A stretch of DNA of 64,000 bases. Source: Chlorobiota bacterium. Lineage in GTDB: Bacteria; Bacteroidota; Ignavibacteria; OLB7. The notes beneath the pieces were generated by a model. That model saw only the letters and a list, made by a program, of their open reading frames with translations. It did not search any database and was not told the DNA's origin. The stretch covers positions 2,416,001 through 2,480,000 of the forward strand of contig JADJXR010000001.1 of assembly GCA_016710285.1 (NCBI GenBank), in the 5' to 3' direction. Each line of letters opens with the position of its first letter. Position 1 is the first letter of the stretch. Both the position numbers and the translations under genes were made by a program. Shown in pieces: positions 1 through 8,245 of the stretch.

Positions 1-1
1 A

Positions 2-1012
2 GCCCAGCTGTTTGTGCAGCATGGTGGCGAAGGAAGCATCCCCACTTGGACGATGCCCGACATCAAGCAAGAGGAGTGGAAGTTGGAGATTGGGCGGCAG
101 TTAGGGGCAACGTTCTCCAACAACCTCACCATCACCTTTGCCGATTTGATGCAGGCAAAGGCCGACGGGGCGGAGATCACCTTCCTGAAGACGATGCAGT
201 GCATTTTGGAAAGCCCGCTGCGGGTGTCGGCAACCGGCTACACCGGCAACGCCTACTGGACCGGAATCCCACTGAAGCACTTCCTTGATAAGGCCGGGAT
301 TGATTACAACCTCAATCGCCGCATCCTTCTGTACGGAGCCGATAAGCCCTCCGACGGGTCGCGCCAGTTCGGCTTTATCAACAACCTGACGGTTGACCGA
401 ATCATCAACGGCGAGTCGCAAGGGCTTTTCCCGCCAATCTTGGCCTACGCCATGAACGGCGAACCGCTCACCCGCGAACACGGCTTCCCGGTGCGGCTGA
501 TTGTCCATGAGATGTACGGCTTCAGCAACGTGAAATGGCTGGTACGGGCCTCGGCCACACAAGCCCCGCAGGACACCGGGACCTATCAGCTGGAAGGCTA
601 CACCGAGCGGGTGATCCAGGCCAGCAGCCGCGGCACGTCGGTCCGTGAAGGGGTTTCCATTCCCCGTGGCGAGACGGTGATTCGGGGCTTTGCAATCAGC
701 GGCCACGCGGCGATTTCCACCGTGGAGATCAGCATTGACGGCGGCCCTTTTGCGCCGGCCACCATTACCCCGCTGGCCGAGATTCAGGACCAAGAAAGCC
801 TTCCCCCTTCCATCCAGCAGCTATCGAAAGGAACGGCCTATCCGTACCAGGGCGTTTGGACCCCGTGGACCTTCCGGTGGGACGCGCCCGGGGGAACGCA
901 CACCATTGCAATCCGCGCCACCGATGCCGCCGGCAACACCCAGCCGGACCCCGACGACAGCATCAGCGATGGCCAAAACGGTGTGGTGAAGTATAAAGTG
1001 ACCGTCAGCTAA
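2..1012 (+). CDS. Sulfite oxidase-family molybdopterin oxidoreductase (5' partial)
   Basis: The reading frame is open to the left edge, so the N terminus lies outside the window; the first GTG at 14 is internal. What remains is most of a sulfite-oxidase-type protein: the molybdopterin-binding domain, with TMQC giving the likely molybdenum-ligand cysteine (residue 63 counted from that GTG), followed by a Mo-co dimerisation Ig-like domain (IDGGPFAPA, WTFRWDAPGG). The family oxidises sulfite or related substrates, usually in the periplasm. A c-type cytochrome follows 64 bases downstream, as in SorA/SorB-type sulfite dehydrogenases, and is the probable electron acceptor. The true substrate cannot be told from sequence, and other Mo-dependent oxidoreductases share this fold. 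Confidence 0.85.
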   Translation, partial: AQLFVQHGGEGSIPTWTMPDIKQEEWKLEIGRQLGATFSNNLTITFADLMQAKADGAEITFLKTMQCILESPLRVSATGYTGNAYWTGIPLKHFLDKAGIDYNLNRRILLYGADKPSDGSRQFGFINNLTVDRIINGESQGLFPPILAYAMNGEPLTREHGFPVRLIVHEMYGFSNVKWLVRASATQAPQDTGTYQLEGYTERVIQASSRGTSVREGVSIPRGETVIRGFAISGHAAISTVEISIDGGPFAPATITPLAEIQDQESLPPSIQQLSKGTAYPYQGVWTPWTFRWDAPGGTHTIAIRATDAAGNTQPDPDDSISDGQNGVVKYKVTVS

Positions 1013-1076
1013 ACAACGGCCGCCCGGCGGCTCCACACATCCGCGATACCCGATACTCAGCTATTCAACAGTTCCC

Positions 1077-1427
1077 ATGATTCAATCATTCTGGAAAACA
1101 ATCGCCTTCGCGCTGCTCCTTCTTGCCGTTGGTTGCGACGCGCTGGACCCCGCGCCGGAAGCCACCATCACCAAAGTTGGGGGCGATCCGCCGCTGGAGC
1201 AAACGGGCAAAGCGTTGTACGAACGCAACTGCGCCAACTGCCACGGGCTGGATGGAATCTCCGTCTCCCCAGATGTCACCCAGATGAAAGGGTGGACCAG
1301 CACCTCCACCGGCACGTTCGGGAAACTTGACACGACCATGACCCAAGGCCCCAGCGGAATGCCACGGTTCGACACGCTGGACACCGAAGCGCGAATGAAA
1401 ATTTATGAGCACATGAAAACCTTGTAG
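1077..1427 (+). CDS. Monoheme c-type cytochrome lipoprotein
   Basis: A 116-residue exported cytochrome. Residues 1-20 are a lipoprotein signal (hydrophobic stretch ending LLLAVGC, lipidation at C20). The heme site is CANCH (C52, C55, H56), and a methionine in GPSGMPRF (M95) is a plausible distal ligand. Size and layout fit a class I cytochrome c. It lies directly behind the sulfite-oxidase-like enzyme on the same strand, so it probably takes electrons from that enzyme and passes them to the respiratory chain. The lipid anchor should hold it at a membrane facing the periplasm. Confidence 0.85.
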   Translation: MIQSFWKTIAFALLLLAVGCDALDPAPEATITKVGGDPPLEQTGKALYERNCANCHGLDGISVSPDVTQMKGWTSTSTGTFGKLDTTMTQGPSGMPRFDTLDTEARMKIYEHMKTL

Positions 1428-1460
1428 CCAACGCCAATCACGCGTAGCAAGCTGGCACAA

Positions 1461-3392
1461 GTGGGGAACTTGTGCCAGCATTGTTTTCCCCCTTCGCACC
1501 ACTATTTTTCGCCGCAATCGTTCTTCCATTTTAGCTGCCGAACCGCTCTGAACCGCTCATTTCAACAACGCCTTGCCGATGGTCCCATCTTGATGGATGG
1601 CTCCATCGAATCCACGCTTCGCGCCCGCGGCCACCGCGAGCACCCGGTGGAACTCTACAACCTGAAGAACCCGTTCCTGATCGAGAAGCTCCACCGCGAA
1701 TTTCTGGAGGCGGGGGCGGAGATTATCCAAAGCAACACCGCCGGCGCAAACGCCCTGACGCTGGCGGCGCACGGCCTGCACGACAAGGTCTATGAGATCA
1801 ACCGGAAAGGTGTGTGGCAGGCGCGGCAGGCGGCGGTTGGCCGGGCGTACGTTGCCGGGGTGGTGGGGCCGGTGGGGAAGTTCCTTGCTCCGATTGGCAA
1901 GCTCCATCACGAGGATGTTCGCGAGGCCGCAATGGCCCAGCTTCACGCACTGCTGGACGGCGGTTGCGACCTGCTTCTGCTGAAATCATTCATCGAGATT
2001 GAGGAGCTGGAGATTGTGTTGGAAGCGGCGCGCCATATCTCCGCCGATATTCCGATCATCGCCCACAAAACCTTCCCCGAGGATGCTGCAGTGCTGGCCA
2101 CCGAGTTCCCGCGCCAGATTGCTGCACGAATCGCACGGCACGGCGTTGCCGCCATTGGGTCCAACGGAACCGTTGGGCCAAACCGGATGCTTGCCATTGT
2201 CCGCTCGCTTGCTGGCGTGGGTGAGCTTCACGGGGGGATTCATCTTTCGGCGCAGCCAGACATTGGGATACCAACGCTGGTGGATGGCCAACCGGTGTAC
2301 AACGCCACGATTGAGTACGTTGCCAACTCCGTCAAATCGTTGGTGGAGCATGGCGTGACGGTGGTGGGGGCCGACGGCGGCGCGTTGCCCGAGCATATCC
2401 GCGCCATCCGCGAAGCGATTGATGGATTGCCGGTGGGGAAGCCGGAAATAAAAGTGAAAAAAAAGAAGGAGCCGCAGGATCAGGGGAACGCCGCCAACCA
2501 GCAGGGAAGCCGCTTCCACCAATCGCTTGGCCGGAAGTTCCTGGTCACTGTGGAGCTTGACGTGCCGCGTGGTGTGGAGATGGAGCATCTGTTCGAGTCC
2601 GCCGAATACCTGCACCAGCATGGGATTGATGCCGTCAACATCAGCGACGGCGCGCGGGCGCGGCTTCGGATGAGTTCCATCACCATCAGCCACCTTATCG
2701 CCCAGCGGACCGGGATGGAGTGCATCACCCACCTTTCCTGCCGCGACCGCAACATGGTGGGGTTGCAGGCGGAGCTGCTGGGGGCGCACGCGCTTGGCTT
2801 GCGGAACATCCTTGCCGTCACGGGGGACCCCACCCACATTGGCGATTACCCCTATGCCACTTCGGTCTATGATGTTGATTCGGTTGGATTGATCCGCACG
2901 CTTACCCGCATGAACGGCGGCGAGGATTTGATGGGGAACCCGGTGGGAAGTGGCGGAACGAACTTCATGGTTGCCTGCGCGGTGAACCCAATGGCGTTCG
3001 ACATTGAACGGGAGATTGAGCGGTTGGAACGCAAGGTGGCCGAGGGGGCGCACGTGGCCTTCACGCAGCCGATGTTCGAGGCCGCCACCGTGCGCCAGCT
3101 GCTTTCCCGAACCGAGCATCTGAACATCCCGATCATGGTTGGAGTGATGCCGTTACGGAGCGCGCTTCATGCCGAATTTTTGCACCACGAACTTCCTGGA
3201 ATGTTCATCCCCGAGGCGATTCAGCAGCGGATGAAAGGGGCGGCGCAACCGTTGGAGGAAGGGGTGGAGATTGCTGTGGAATTCCTGCAAAGCATCGCCG
3301 ACGTTCGGGAGCGGATCGCGGGGATGTATATCATGCCCCCGGGGAAGCGGTTCGACATGATCGTGGAGATTCTGCGGCGGATGCAGGGCTAA
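1461..3392 (+). CDS. Degenerate homocysteine S-methyltransferase domain fused to methylenetetrahydrofolate reductase
   Basis: The layout matches the YitJ-type bifunctional family: an N-terminal cobalamin-independent homocysteine methyltransferase barrel (about residues 38-320), a lysine-rich linker (KVKKKKEPQ, near 2450-2470), and a C-terminal MetF-like FAD barrel (HLSCRDRNMVGLQAELLG, AVTGDP). The MetF half looks intact. In the methyltransferase half the zinc cysteines are gone: the usual N-C motif reads GSNGTVGP and the GGCCGT motif reads GADGGALPEH. The usual LLLET is LLLKS. I infer the reductase is active and the first domain is not a normal methyltransferase. The start is uncertain: GTG 1461 adds about 35 residues that do not look like the family, and no ATG lies upstream of the first conserved motif. 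Confidence 0.85.
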   Translation: MGNLCQHCFPPSHHYFSPQSFFHFSCRTALNRSFQQRLADGPILMDGSIESTLRARGHREHPVELYNLKNPFLIEKLHREFLEAGAEIIQSNTAGANALTLAAHGLHDKVYEINRKGVWQARQAAVGRAYVAGVVGPVGKFLAPIGKLHHEDVREAAMAQLHALLDGGCDLLLLKSFIEIEELEIVLEAARHISADIPIIAHKTFPEDAAVLATEFPRQIAARIARHGVAAIGSNGTVGPNRMLAIVRSLAGVGELHGGIHLSAQPDIGIPTLVDGQPVYNATIEYVANSVKSLVEHGVTVVGADGGALPEHIRAIREAIDGLPVGKPEIKVKKKKEPQDQGNAANQQGSRFHQSLGRKFLVTVELDVPRGVEMEHLFESAEYLHQHGIDAVNISDGARARLRMSSITISHLIAQRTGMECITHLSCRDRNMVGLQAELLGAHALGLRNILAVTGDPTHIGDYPYATSVYDVDSVGLIRTLTRMNGGEDLMGNPVGSGGTNFMVACAVNPMAFDIEREIERLERKVAEGAHVAFTQPMFEAATVRQLLSRTEHLNIPIMVGVMPLRSALHAEFLHHELPGMFIPEAIQQRMKGAAQPLEEGVEIAVEFLQSIADVRERIAGMYIMPPGKRFDMIVEILRRMQG

Positions 3393-3455
3393 TCTTGCCC
3401 CGCCCGCCGCAGCCGAATGAATCCAACCGAAATGAATCCAACCGAAGGGATTGCC

Positions 3456-4376
3456 TTATCCCCCAACGCTTGCGGCGTTCCTTGCCATTTCTTCCCCCAT
3501 TCGGAGTGCCGCGCTGGTCATAATATCCAAGTTCCCGGCGTAGTTCGGAAGGTAGTGGCCCGCCCCTTCCACCTCCAACAAGCAGGTAACTTTCAGCCCG
3601 CTGAAGGGGCCAACGCCGGGGATGGTGACGTTCACTTCGTCAAAGATTGGGGGCTTTAGCAAACGGTAGCCAGGGACGTACTCCGCAACCCGCGCAACAA
3701 CGTTGGCAATGGATTCGGCAATCCTTTCCTGGCTGGCGGGGGCGCAAAAAGTATAAACGGTGTCGCGCATGATCAGGGGCGGCTCGGCAGGGTTCAGGAT
3801 GATGATGGCTTTCCCCCGTTTTGCCCCGCCAATCAGCTCGATGGCGCGCGCGGTGGTTTGGGTGAATTCATCAATGTTGGCGCGGGTTCCCGGCCCGGCG
3901 GACTTGCTGGCGATGGATGCCACAATCTCACCATACTCCACCGCTGCCACCTGGCTTACGGCCCACACAATCGGAATGGTTGCTTGGCCGCCACACGTCA
4001 CCATGTTCACGTTTGGGGCGTTGATATGCTCCTGCAAGTTCGCCACCGGTATCACGTAGGGGCCAATGGCTGCCGGGGTTAAATCCACCACACGTTTCCC
4101 ATGCTTCTGCAGAACCTCCGCGTGGTGCAGATGCGCCCTGGCGGAGGTGGCGTCGAACACAAGGTCAATCTCTGGAAACAGCGGATGGTTCACCAATCCA
4201 TCAATCCCTTCGTGGGTGGTGGCCACCCCCATGTTTTGGGCGCGGCGCAACCCGTCGGAATTGGGGTCAATCCCCACAAACACCCCCATGCGAAGGTGCT
4301 TGGCGTTCCGAAGAATTTTCACCATAAGGTCGGTCCCAATGTTCCCAGAACCGATGATCGCGACAGTTGAAGCCAT
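3456..4376 (-). CDS. mhpF: Acetaldehyde dehydrogenase (acetylating)
   Basis: A 306-residue protein of the MhpF/DmpF/NbaJ family, which turns acetaldehyde, NAD+ and CoA into acetyl-CoA at the end of meta-cleavage pathways. An N-terminal Rossmann motif (IIGSGNIGTDL, residues 7-17) binds NAD, and the catalytic cysteine is C128 in MVTCGGQATIP. Length is normal and the ATG at 4376 fits the family N terminus. In most relatives it forms a channelling complex with a 4-hydroxy-2-oxovalerate aldolase; no aldolase gene is present here. It lies downstream of the hydratase and deaminase genes on the same strand, but about 650 bases of hairpin repeats separate it from them, so it may have its own promoter. 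Confidence 0.93.
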   Translation of the reverse strand: MASTVAIIGSGNIGTDLMVKILRNAKHLRMGVFVGIDPNSDGLRRAQNMGVATTHEGIDGLVNHPLFPEIDLVFDATSARAHLHHAEVLQKHGKRVVDLTPAAIGPYVIPVANLQEHINAPNVNMVTCGGQATIPIVWAVSQVAAVEYGEIVASIASKSAGPGTRANIDEFTQTTARAIELIGGAKRGKAIIILNPAEPPLIMRDTVYTFCAPASQERIAESIANVVARVAEYVPGYRLLKPPIFDEVNVTIPGVGPFSGLKVTCLLEVEGAGHYLPNYAGNLDIMTSAALRMGEEMARNAASVGG

Positions 4377-4416
4377 GTGTGTGTGATATGTGTTGAGAAA
4401 ATTGTGCGCGGAAGCG

Positions 4417-5010
4417 ACCCCGATTCAATCGGGACGGTAGCGGCCCCGACCTCCGTCGGGGCGGTAGCGGCCCCGACCTCCGTCGGGATTGATAACAGGT
4501 CTTTAGCCTGCCCAGTGAGATAACGCCGAAGGCTAAAGACCTTCGGCTACCCGGTCTTCGGTTACCGGAGTGGTAGCGACCCCGACCTCCGTCGGGGCGG
4601 TAGCGGCAGGTCTTTAGCCTGCCCAGTGAGATGACACCGAAGGCTAAAGACCTTCGGCTACCCGGTCTTCGGTTACCGGCGTGGTAGCGGCCCCGACCTC
4701 CGTCGGGGCGGTAGCGGCCCCGACCTCCGTCGGGATTGATAACAGGTCTTTAGCCTGCCCAGTCCCGACCTCCGTCGGGATTGATAACAGGTCTTTAGCC
4801 TGCCCAGTGAGATGACACCGAAGGCTAAAGACCTTCGGCTACCCGGTCTTGAGCTACCGGCGTGGTAGCGGCCCCGACCTCCGTCGGGGCGGTAGCGGCC
4901 CCGACCTCCGTCGGGATTGATAACAGGTCTTTAGCCTGCCCAGTGAGATGACACCGAAGGCTAAAGACCTTTGGCTACCCGGTCTTCGGTTACCCGACCT
5001 TCGGCTACCG
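4417..5010. repeat. Array of interspersed hairpin repeats (REP-like)
   Basis: This gene-free stretch (4377-5026) is almost wholly repetitive. Three motifs alternate: a hairpin CCCCGAC-CTCC-GTCGGGG preceded by GGTAGCGG; a motif AACAGGTCTTTAGCCTGCCC; and a hairpin CCGAAGG-CTAAAGA-CCTTCGG followed by CTACCCGGTCTTCGGTTACC. They form about four imperfect longer units. The same motifs recur near 12.9, 23.2 and 25.3 kb, so this is a dispersed genomic family. It sits between the stop of the hydratase gene and the start of mhpF. There are no unique spacers, so it is not a CRISPR array. Confidence 0.85.
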
Positions 5011-5026
5011 GAGGTTGGGCTGACGG

Positions 5027-5815
5027 TTAAAACGTCACGGCGACTTCGCTCAGGCGGCCAACGTGGACGGTGATCCAATCGCCGGAAACCACCGGCTGGA
5101 CCGGGCCAAGCGCGCCGGAAAGAATCACTTGCCCCGCCGAAAGCTGCTGGCCGAATTCCCCAAGCCGATTGGCCAGCCATGCAACCGCGTTCACCGGGTC
5201 CCCCATGCAGGCCGCTCCGGCTCCGGTGGAGGCCACGTGCCCATTTTTCCGAAGGGTCATTCCAATGGTTCGCAGGTCTATCTGGCGAAGCAATGCGGGC
5301 TGCGGGCCAAGCACGAACATTCCGCTGCTGGCGTTGTCGGCAACGGTGTCCTGGATGGTGATCTGCCAATCTTTCACCCGCGAGTCAATGATCTCGATGG
5401 CTGGCAGAACGCAGTCGGTGGCTTCAACCACCTGCGCCGGGGTGATGCCTGGGCCAACAAGGCATTTTTTCAGAACGAACGCAATCTCACCCTCCACCCG
5501 TGGTTGCAGCAGTTTGGTGATGTCGGCGCGGCCAGCGTTTGGGACCGCCATGTCGTCCAACAATCCCCCAAAATCTGGCTCGCTAACGTTCAGCCAATTC
5601 TGGACGGCGCGGCTGGTGATGCCAATTTTTTTGCCGACCATCCGCGCCCGTTTCCCGAACAGCCCCCGCTCGTTCATCCTGCGGTCCAGGTTGATTTGCT
5701 GGATTGCATAGGCATCCTGCAACGTCAGCGCGGGCCGAAGCTGAGTAAGCGGCTGGCACGGGGTTCCGGAAAACTGCGCATCCCACAGGATTGCGGCAAG
5801 GTCGGTGTTGTTCAT
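5027..5815 (-). CDS. mhpD: 2-oxopent-4-enoate hydratase (MhpD/DmpE family)
   Basis: A 262-residue member of the hydratase/decarboxylase family of meta-cleavage pathways. Conserved blocks include KIGITSRAVQ, EPDFGGLL, EGEIAF (metal-binding glutamates), AIEIIDSRVKDW, DTVADNASSG and the C-terminal ILSGALGP. The enzyme adds water to 2-oxopent-4-enoate to give 4-hydroxy-2-oxovalerate. The sister enzyme 4-oxalocrotonate decarboxylase is homologous; GAACMGDP and ALGP favour the hydratase but do not exclude the decarboxylase. The 2-aminomuconate deaminase gene lies 56 bases upstream on the same strand, so the two are probably co-transcribed. The 3' end abuts the hairpin-repeat array. Confidence 0.85.
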   Translation of the reverse strand: MNNTDLAAILWDAQFSGTPCQPLTQLRPALTLQDAYAIQQINLDRRMNERGLFGKRARMVGKKIGITSRAVQNWLNVSEPDFGGLLDDMAVPNAGRADITKLLQPRVEGEIAFVLKKCLVGPGITPAQVVEATDCVLPAIEIIDSRVKDWQITIQDTVADNASSGMFVLGPQPALLRQIDLRTIGMTLRKNGHVASTGAGAACMGDPVNAVAWLANRLGEFGQQLSAGQVILSGALGPVQPVVSGDWITVHVGRLSEVAVTF

Positions 5816-5871
5816 GGTAGATAGGGAGGGAATCGGAAAATTGGCAGATGTTGAACCGGTTCGCGTGGCGG

Positions 5872-6300
5872 TTACTCCGCTTCGGCGCGTTTCCAGGCCA
5901 CGGCTTTCATCTCAATCAACAAGTTCGGATGCGGAAGCTGGTGGACGGCGCAAGTGGTGCGGACCGGCCCAGTCTCCCCGTTGAAGTACTGGTTATAGAC
6001 CTCGTTCATCCCGGCGTAGTCGTCCATATCCACCAGCATCACCAGCAGGTCCACCACGTTCTCCAGCCCGGCCCCGGCGGCTTCCAGGATTGCCTTGATA
6101 TTCTCAATCACCGCGCGGGTTTGCTCGCGGATGTCCAGCTGGACGCTTCCATCCTCCTTGATCGTCACCCCTGCGTGGGTGTTGTCGAACCGGCGTGAGG
6201 AGACGCCGGAGACGTAGATGAAATCGCCAACGCGCCGGGCGTGGGGATAGTTCGCCAACGCCTGCGCGCGGTCGCCAAGAATGTATGCTGTGCCGTTCAT
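5872..6300 (-). CDS. 2-aminomuconate deaminase (RidA family)
   Basis: A RidA-fold protein of about 142 residues. It differs from general RidA in carrying the signature of 2-aminomuconate deaminases: PHARRVGDFIYVSG, SSRRFDNTHAG, LDIREQTRAVIENI and a C-terminal AVHQLPHPNLLIEMKAVAWK. These enzymes release ammonia from 2-aminomuconate to form 4-oxalocrotonate in 3-hydroxyanthranilate and 2-aminophenol breakdown. I chose the ATG at 6300 (MNGTAYILGDR); an upstream start at 6339 would add residues that do not resemble the family. With the hydratase and acetaldehyde dehydrogenase it gives three steps of the lower pathway. The ring-cleavage dioxygenase, semialdehyde dehydrogenase and aldolase are not in this window. 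Confidence 0.85.
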   Translation of the reverse strand: MNGTAYILGDRAQALANYPHARRVGDFIYVSGVSSRRFDNTHAGVTIKEDGSVQLDIREQTRAVIENIKAILEAAGAGLENVVDLLVMLVDMDDYAGMNEVYNQYFNGETGPVRTTCAVHQLPHPNLLIEMKAVAWKRAEAE

Positions 6301-6592
6301 GGAAGCCCCAGGGAAAAAAGGGAATGCGTGTGAGTGCATCGGAAGGTTGCCGTGGCGAACTTATAGAGATTTTGCAGAAGTACCCTTCGGTGCTGCAAGC
6401 TGAAACAGGGGCGGCCAGCATTCTTTGGCAAGCGGCCACCATTTTCTTCGCTTTTTCATCCGTCCGCTGCTGGTGGTTCGTGTGGTCCACACTATTTTCC
6501 CGCCCAACACTGTTGTCCAACGTGCCAGCGTTCCCAAGCATCGTGGCATTGTTCCGTTTTCACGCACGCACACTCTCATCATTATCACGTTT

Positions 6593-8134
6593 ATGTTTTC
6601 TCAGCTTCGCTCCGCCAGCACCGTCGGGATCAACGCGTTTCTTGTTGAGATCGAGACGCACGTCGAAAACCAAATGTATTCCTTCACCATCGTTGGATTG
6701 CCCGACAACGCCGTGCGGGAAAGCCGTGAGCGGGTGGCGGCGGCAATCAAGAACAGCGGGCTTGGCGTTCCGGCAAAAAAGTTCACCGTCAACCTTGCCC
6801 CGGCTGATGTTCGCAAGGAAGGGTCGGCCTTCGATTTGCCAATCGCGCTGGGGATACTAACCGCCACCGGGCAAATTCCTGCCGAGCCGCTGCGCGACAC
6901 GTTGGTGCTGGGGGAGCTTGCGTTGGATGGCTCGCTTCGTCCCGTCCACGGCGTGCTTCCGGTGGTGCTTGCTGCGCGCCAGCAGGGGATCCGCCGGATC
7001 ATCCTTCCCCGCGACAACGCCGACGAATCGGCATTGGTGGAGGAGGTGGAGACGATCCCCGCAACTTCGCTCCGTGAGGTTGCCGACTATCTTAGCGATG
7101 TTGCGCCGATTGCCCCGCACCGCGTGAACCGTGCCGAGCTGTTCGCCAGCGGAAACGATTTCGGGGTGGATTTGGCCGACGTGAAAGGGCAGGAGAATGT
7201 GAAGCGTGCGTTCGAGGTTGCGGCGGCGGGGGGGCATAATCTTATCATGGTTGGTCCGCCCGGCGCGGGGAAAACGATGATCGCAAAACGGATGCCCACG
7301 CTGCTTCCGCCAATGGCGTTCGACGAAGCGTTGGAGACGACGAAGATTCATTCCGTGGCGGGAATCCTTCCGCACGGCGCGGCGTTGGTGACGGCGCGCC
7401 CGTTCCGCAGCCCGCACCACACCATCAGCGATGCCGCGCTGGTTGGCGGGGGAATGGGGATTGCTCGCCCGGGGGAGATTTCGCTGGCGCACCACGGCGT
7501 GCTGTTTTTGGATGAGCTTCCGGAGTTTGCGCGGAACGTGCTGGAGGTGATGCGCCAACCGTTGGAGGATAACAAGATCACCATCTCGCGCACAAAACTG
7601 AGCCTGACTTTTCCGTGCAATTTCATGTTGGTGGCCAGCATGAACCCTTGCCCGTGCGGCAACTTTGGCAACCCGAATGCCGAGTGCACCTGCACGCCGC
7701 AGCAGATCCAGCGGTACATGTCCAAAATCAGCGGGCCGCTGCTGGACCGGATTGATATCCACATTGAGGTTGCGGCGGTGAAGTATCAGGAGCTTGCATC
7801 GAAGCGGAGCGGGGAAAGCTCGGCGGATGTTCGCCAGCGGGTGGTGGCCGCACGCCAGCGCCAGGCCGAACGGTTCAGCGGGCGAACCGATGCATTCAAG
7901 AATGCCGACATGACCTCCAGCGATATCCGCGAGCATTGCGCGTTGGACGCTGCCGGGCAGGAGCTTCTGAAAATGGCGATGTCGCGGTTGGGATTATCGG
8001 CCAGGGCGTACGACAAAGTGCTGAAAGTTTCCCGCACCATTGCCGACCTTGCGGGGGAGGAAACAATCCGCCCCGAGCATCTTTCCGAAGCAATCCAATA
8101 CCGCAGCCTTGACCGGCAATTTTGGAATGTGTGA
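6593..8134 (+). CDS. comM: YifB/ComM family Mg-chelatase-like AAA+ ATPase
   Basis: A 513-residue protein with the full family architecture: an N-terminal ChlI-like domain (SASTVGINAFLVEIETHV), a central AAA+ module with Walker A GPPGAGKT (residues 221-228) and Walker B VLFLDELPEF, the cysteine-rich insert NPCPCGNFGNPNAECTC typical of YifB, and a C-terminal Mg-chelatase domain. ComM is a hexameric helicase that drives branch migration of incoming single-stranded DNA in natural transformation, but the family also occurs in bacteria not known to be competent. The ATG at 6593 is used because the frame upstream of it (from 6425) does not match the family. It stands alone between divergent or unrelated genes. 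Confidence 0.92.
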   Translation: MFSQLRSASTVGINAFLVEIETHVENQMYSFTIVGLPDNAVRESRERVAAAIKNSGLGVPAKKFTVNLAPADVRKEGSAFDLPIALGILTATGQIPAEPLRDTLVLGELALDGSLRPVHGVLPVVLAARQQGIRRIILPRDNADESALVEEVETIPATSLREVADYLSDVAPIAPHRVNRAELFASGNDFGVDLADVKGQENVKRAFEVAAAGGHNLIMVGPPGAGKTMIAKRMPTLLPPMAFDEALETTKIHSVAGILPHGAALVTARPFRSPHHTISDAALVGGGMGIARPGEISLAHHGVLFLDELPEFARNVLEVMRQPLEDNKITISRTKLSLTFPCNFMLVASMNPCPCGNFGNPNAECTCTPQQIQRYMSKISGPLLDRIDIHIEVAAVKYQELASKRSGESSADVRQRVVAARQRQAERFSGRTDAFKNADMTSSDIREHCALDAAGQELLKMAMSRLGLSARAYDKVLKVSRTIADLAGEETIRPEHLSEAIQYRSLDRQFWNV

Positions 8135-8245
8135 TTTTTTGGGGGGGTGTGGTGGTGAAATTCGTTCTTTTGCATTTTCGTTATAGAGAAGCCAGCGGCC
8201 ACAATAGCTTGTGCCAGCATCCGTATCATTGCTATCTTCAACATC

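Noticed and set aside
1986..3119. Long minus-strand frame of 377 codons opposite the MTHFR fusion
   Set aside because: Shadow of a conserved gene in GC-rich DNA.
4417..5010. Possible CRISPR array
   Set aside because: The repeats are imperfect hairpins that alternate with each other; there are no unique spacers of constant length and no cas genes.
4854..5369. Minus-strand open frame of 171 codons overlapping the repeats and the hydratase
   Set aside because: Half of it is translated repeat and the rest is antisense or out of frame to the well-supported hydratase gene.
6857..7936. Long minus-strand frame of 359 codons opposite comM
   Set aside because: It is a mirror of a highly conserved coding gene; its His/Arg/Pro-rich product resembles no protein.
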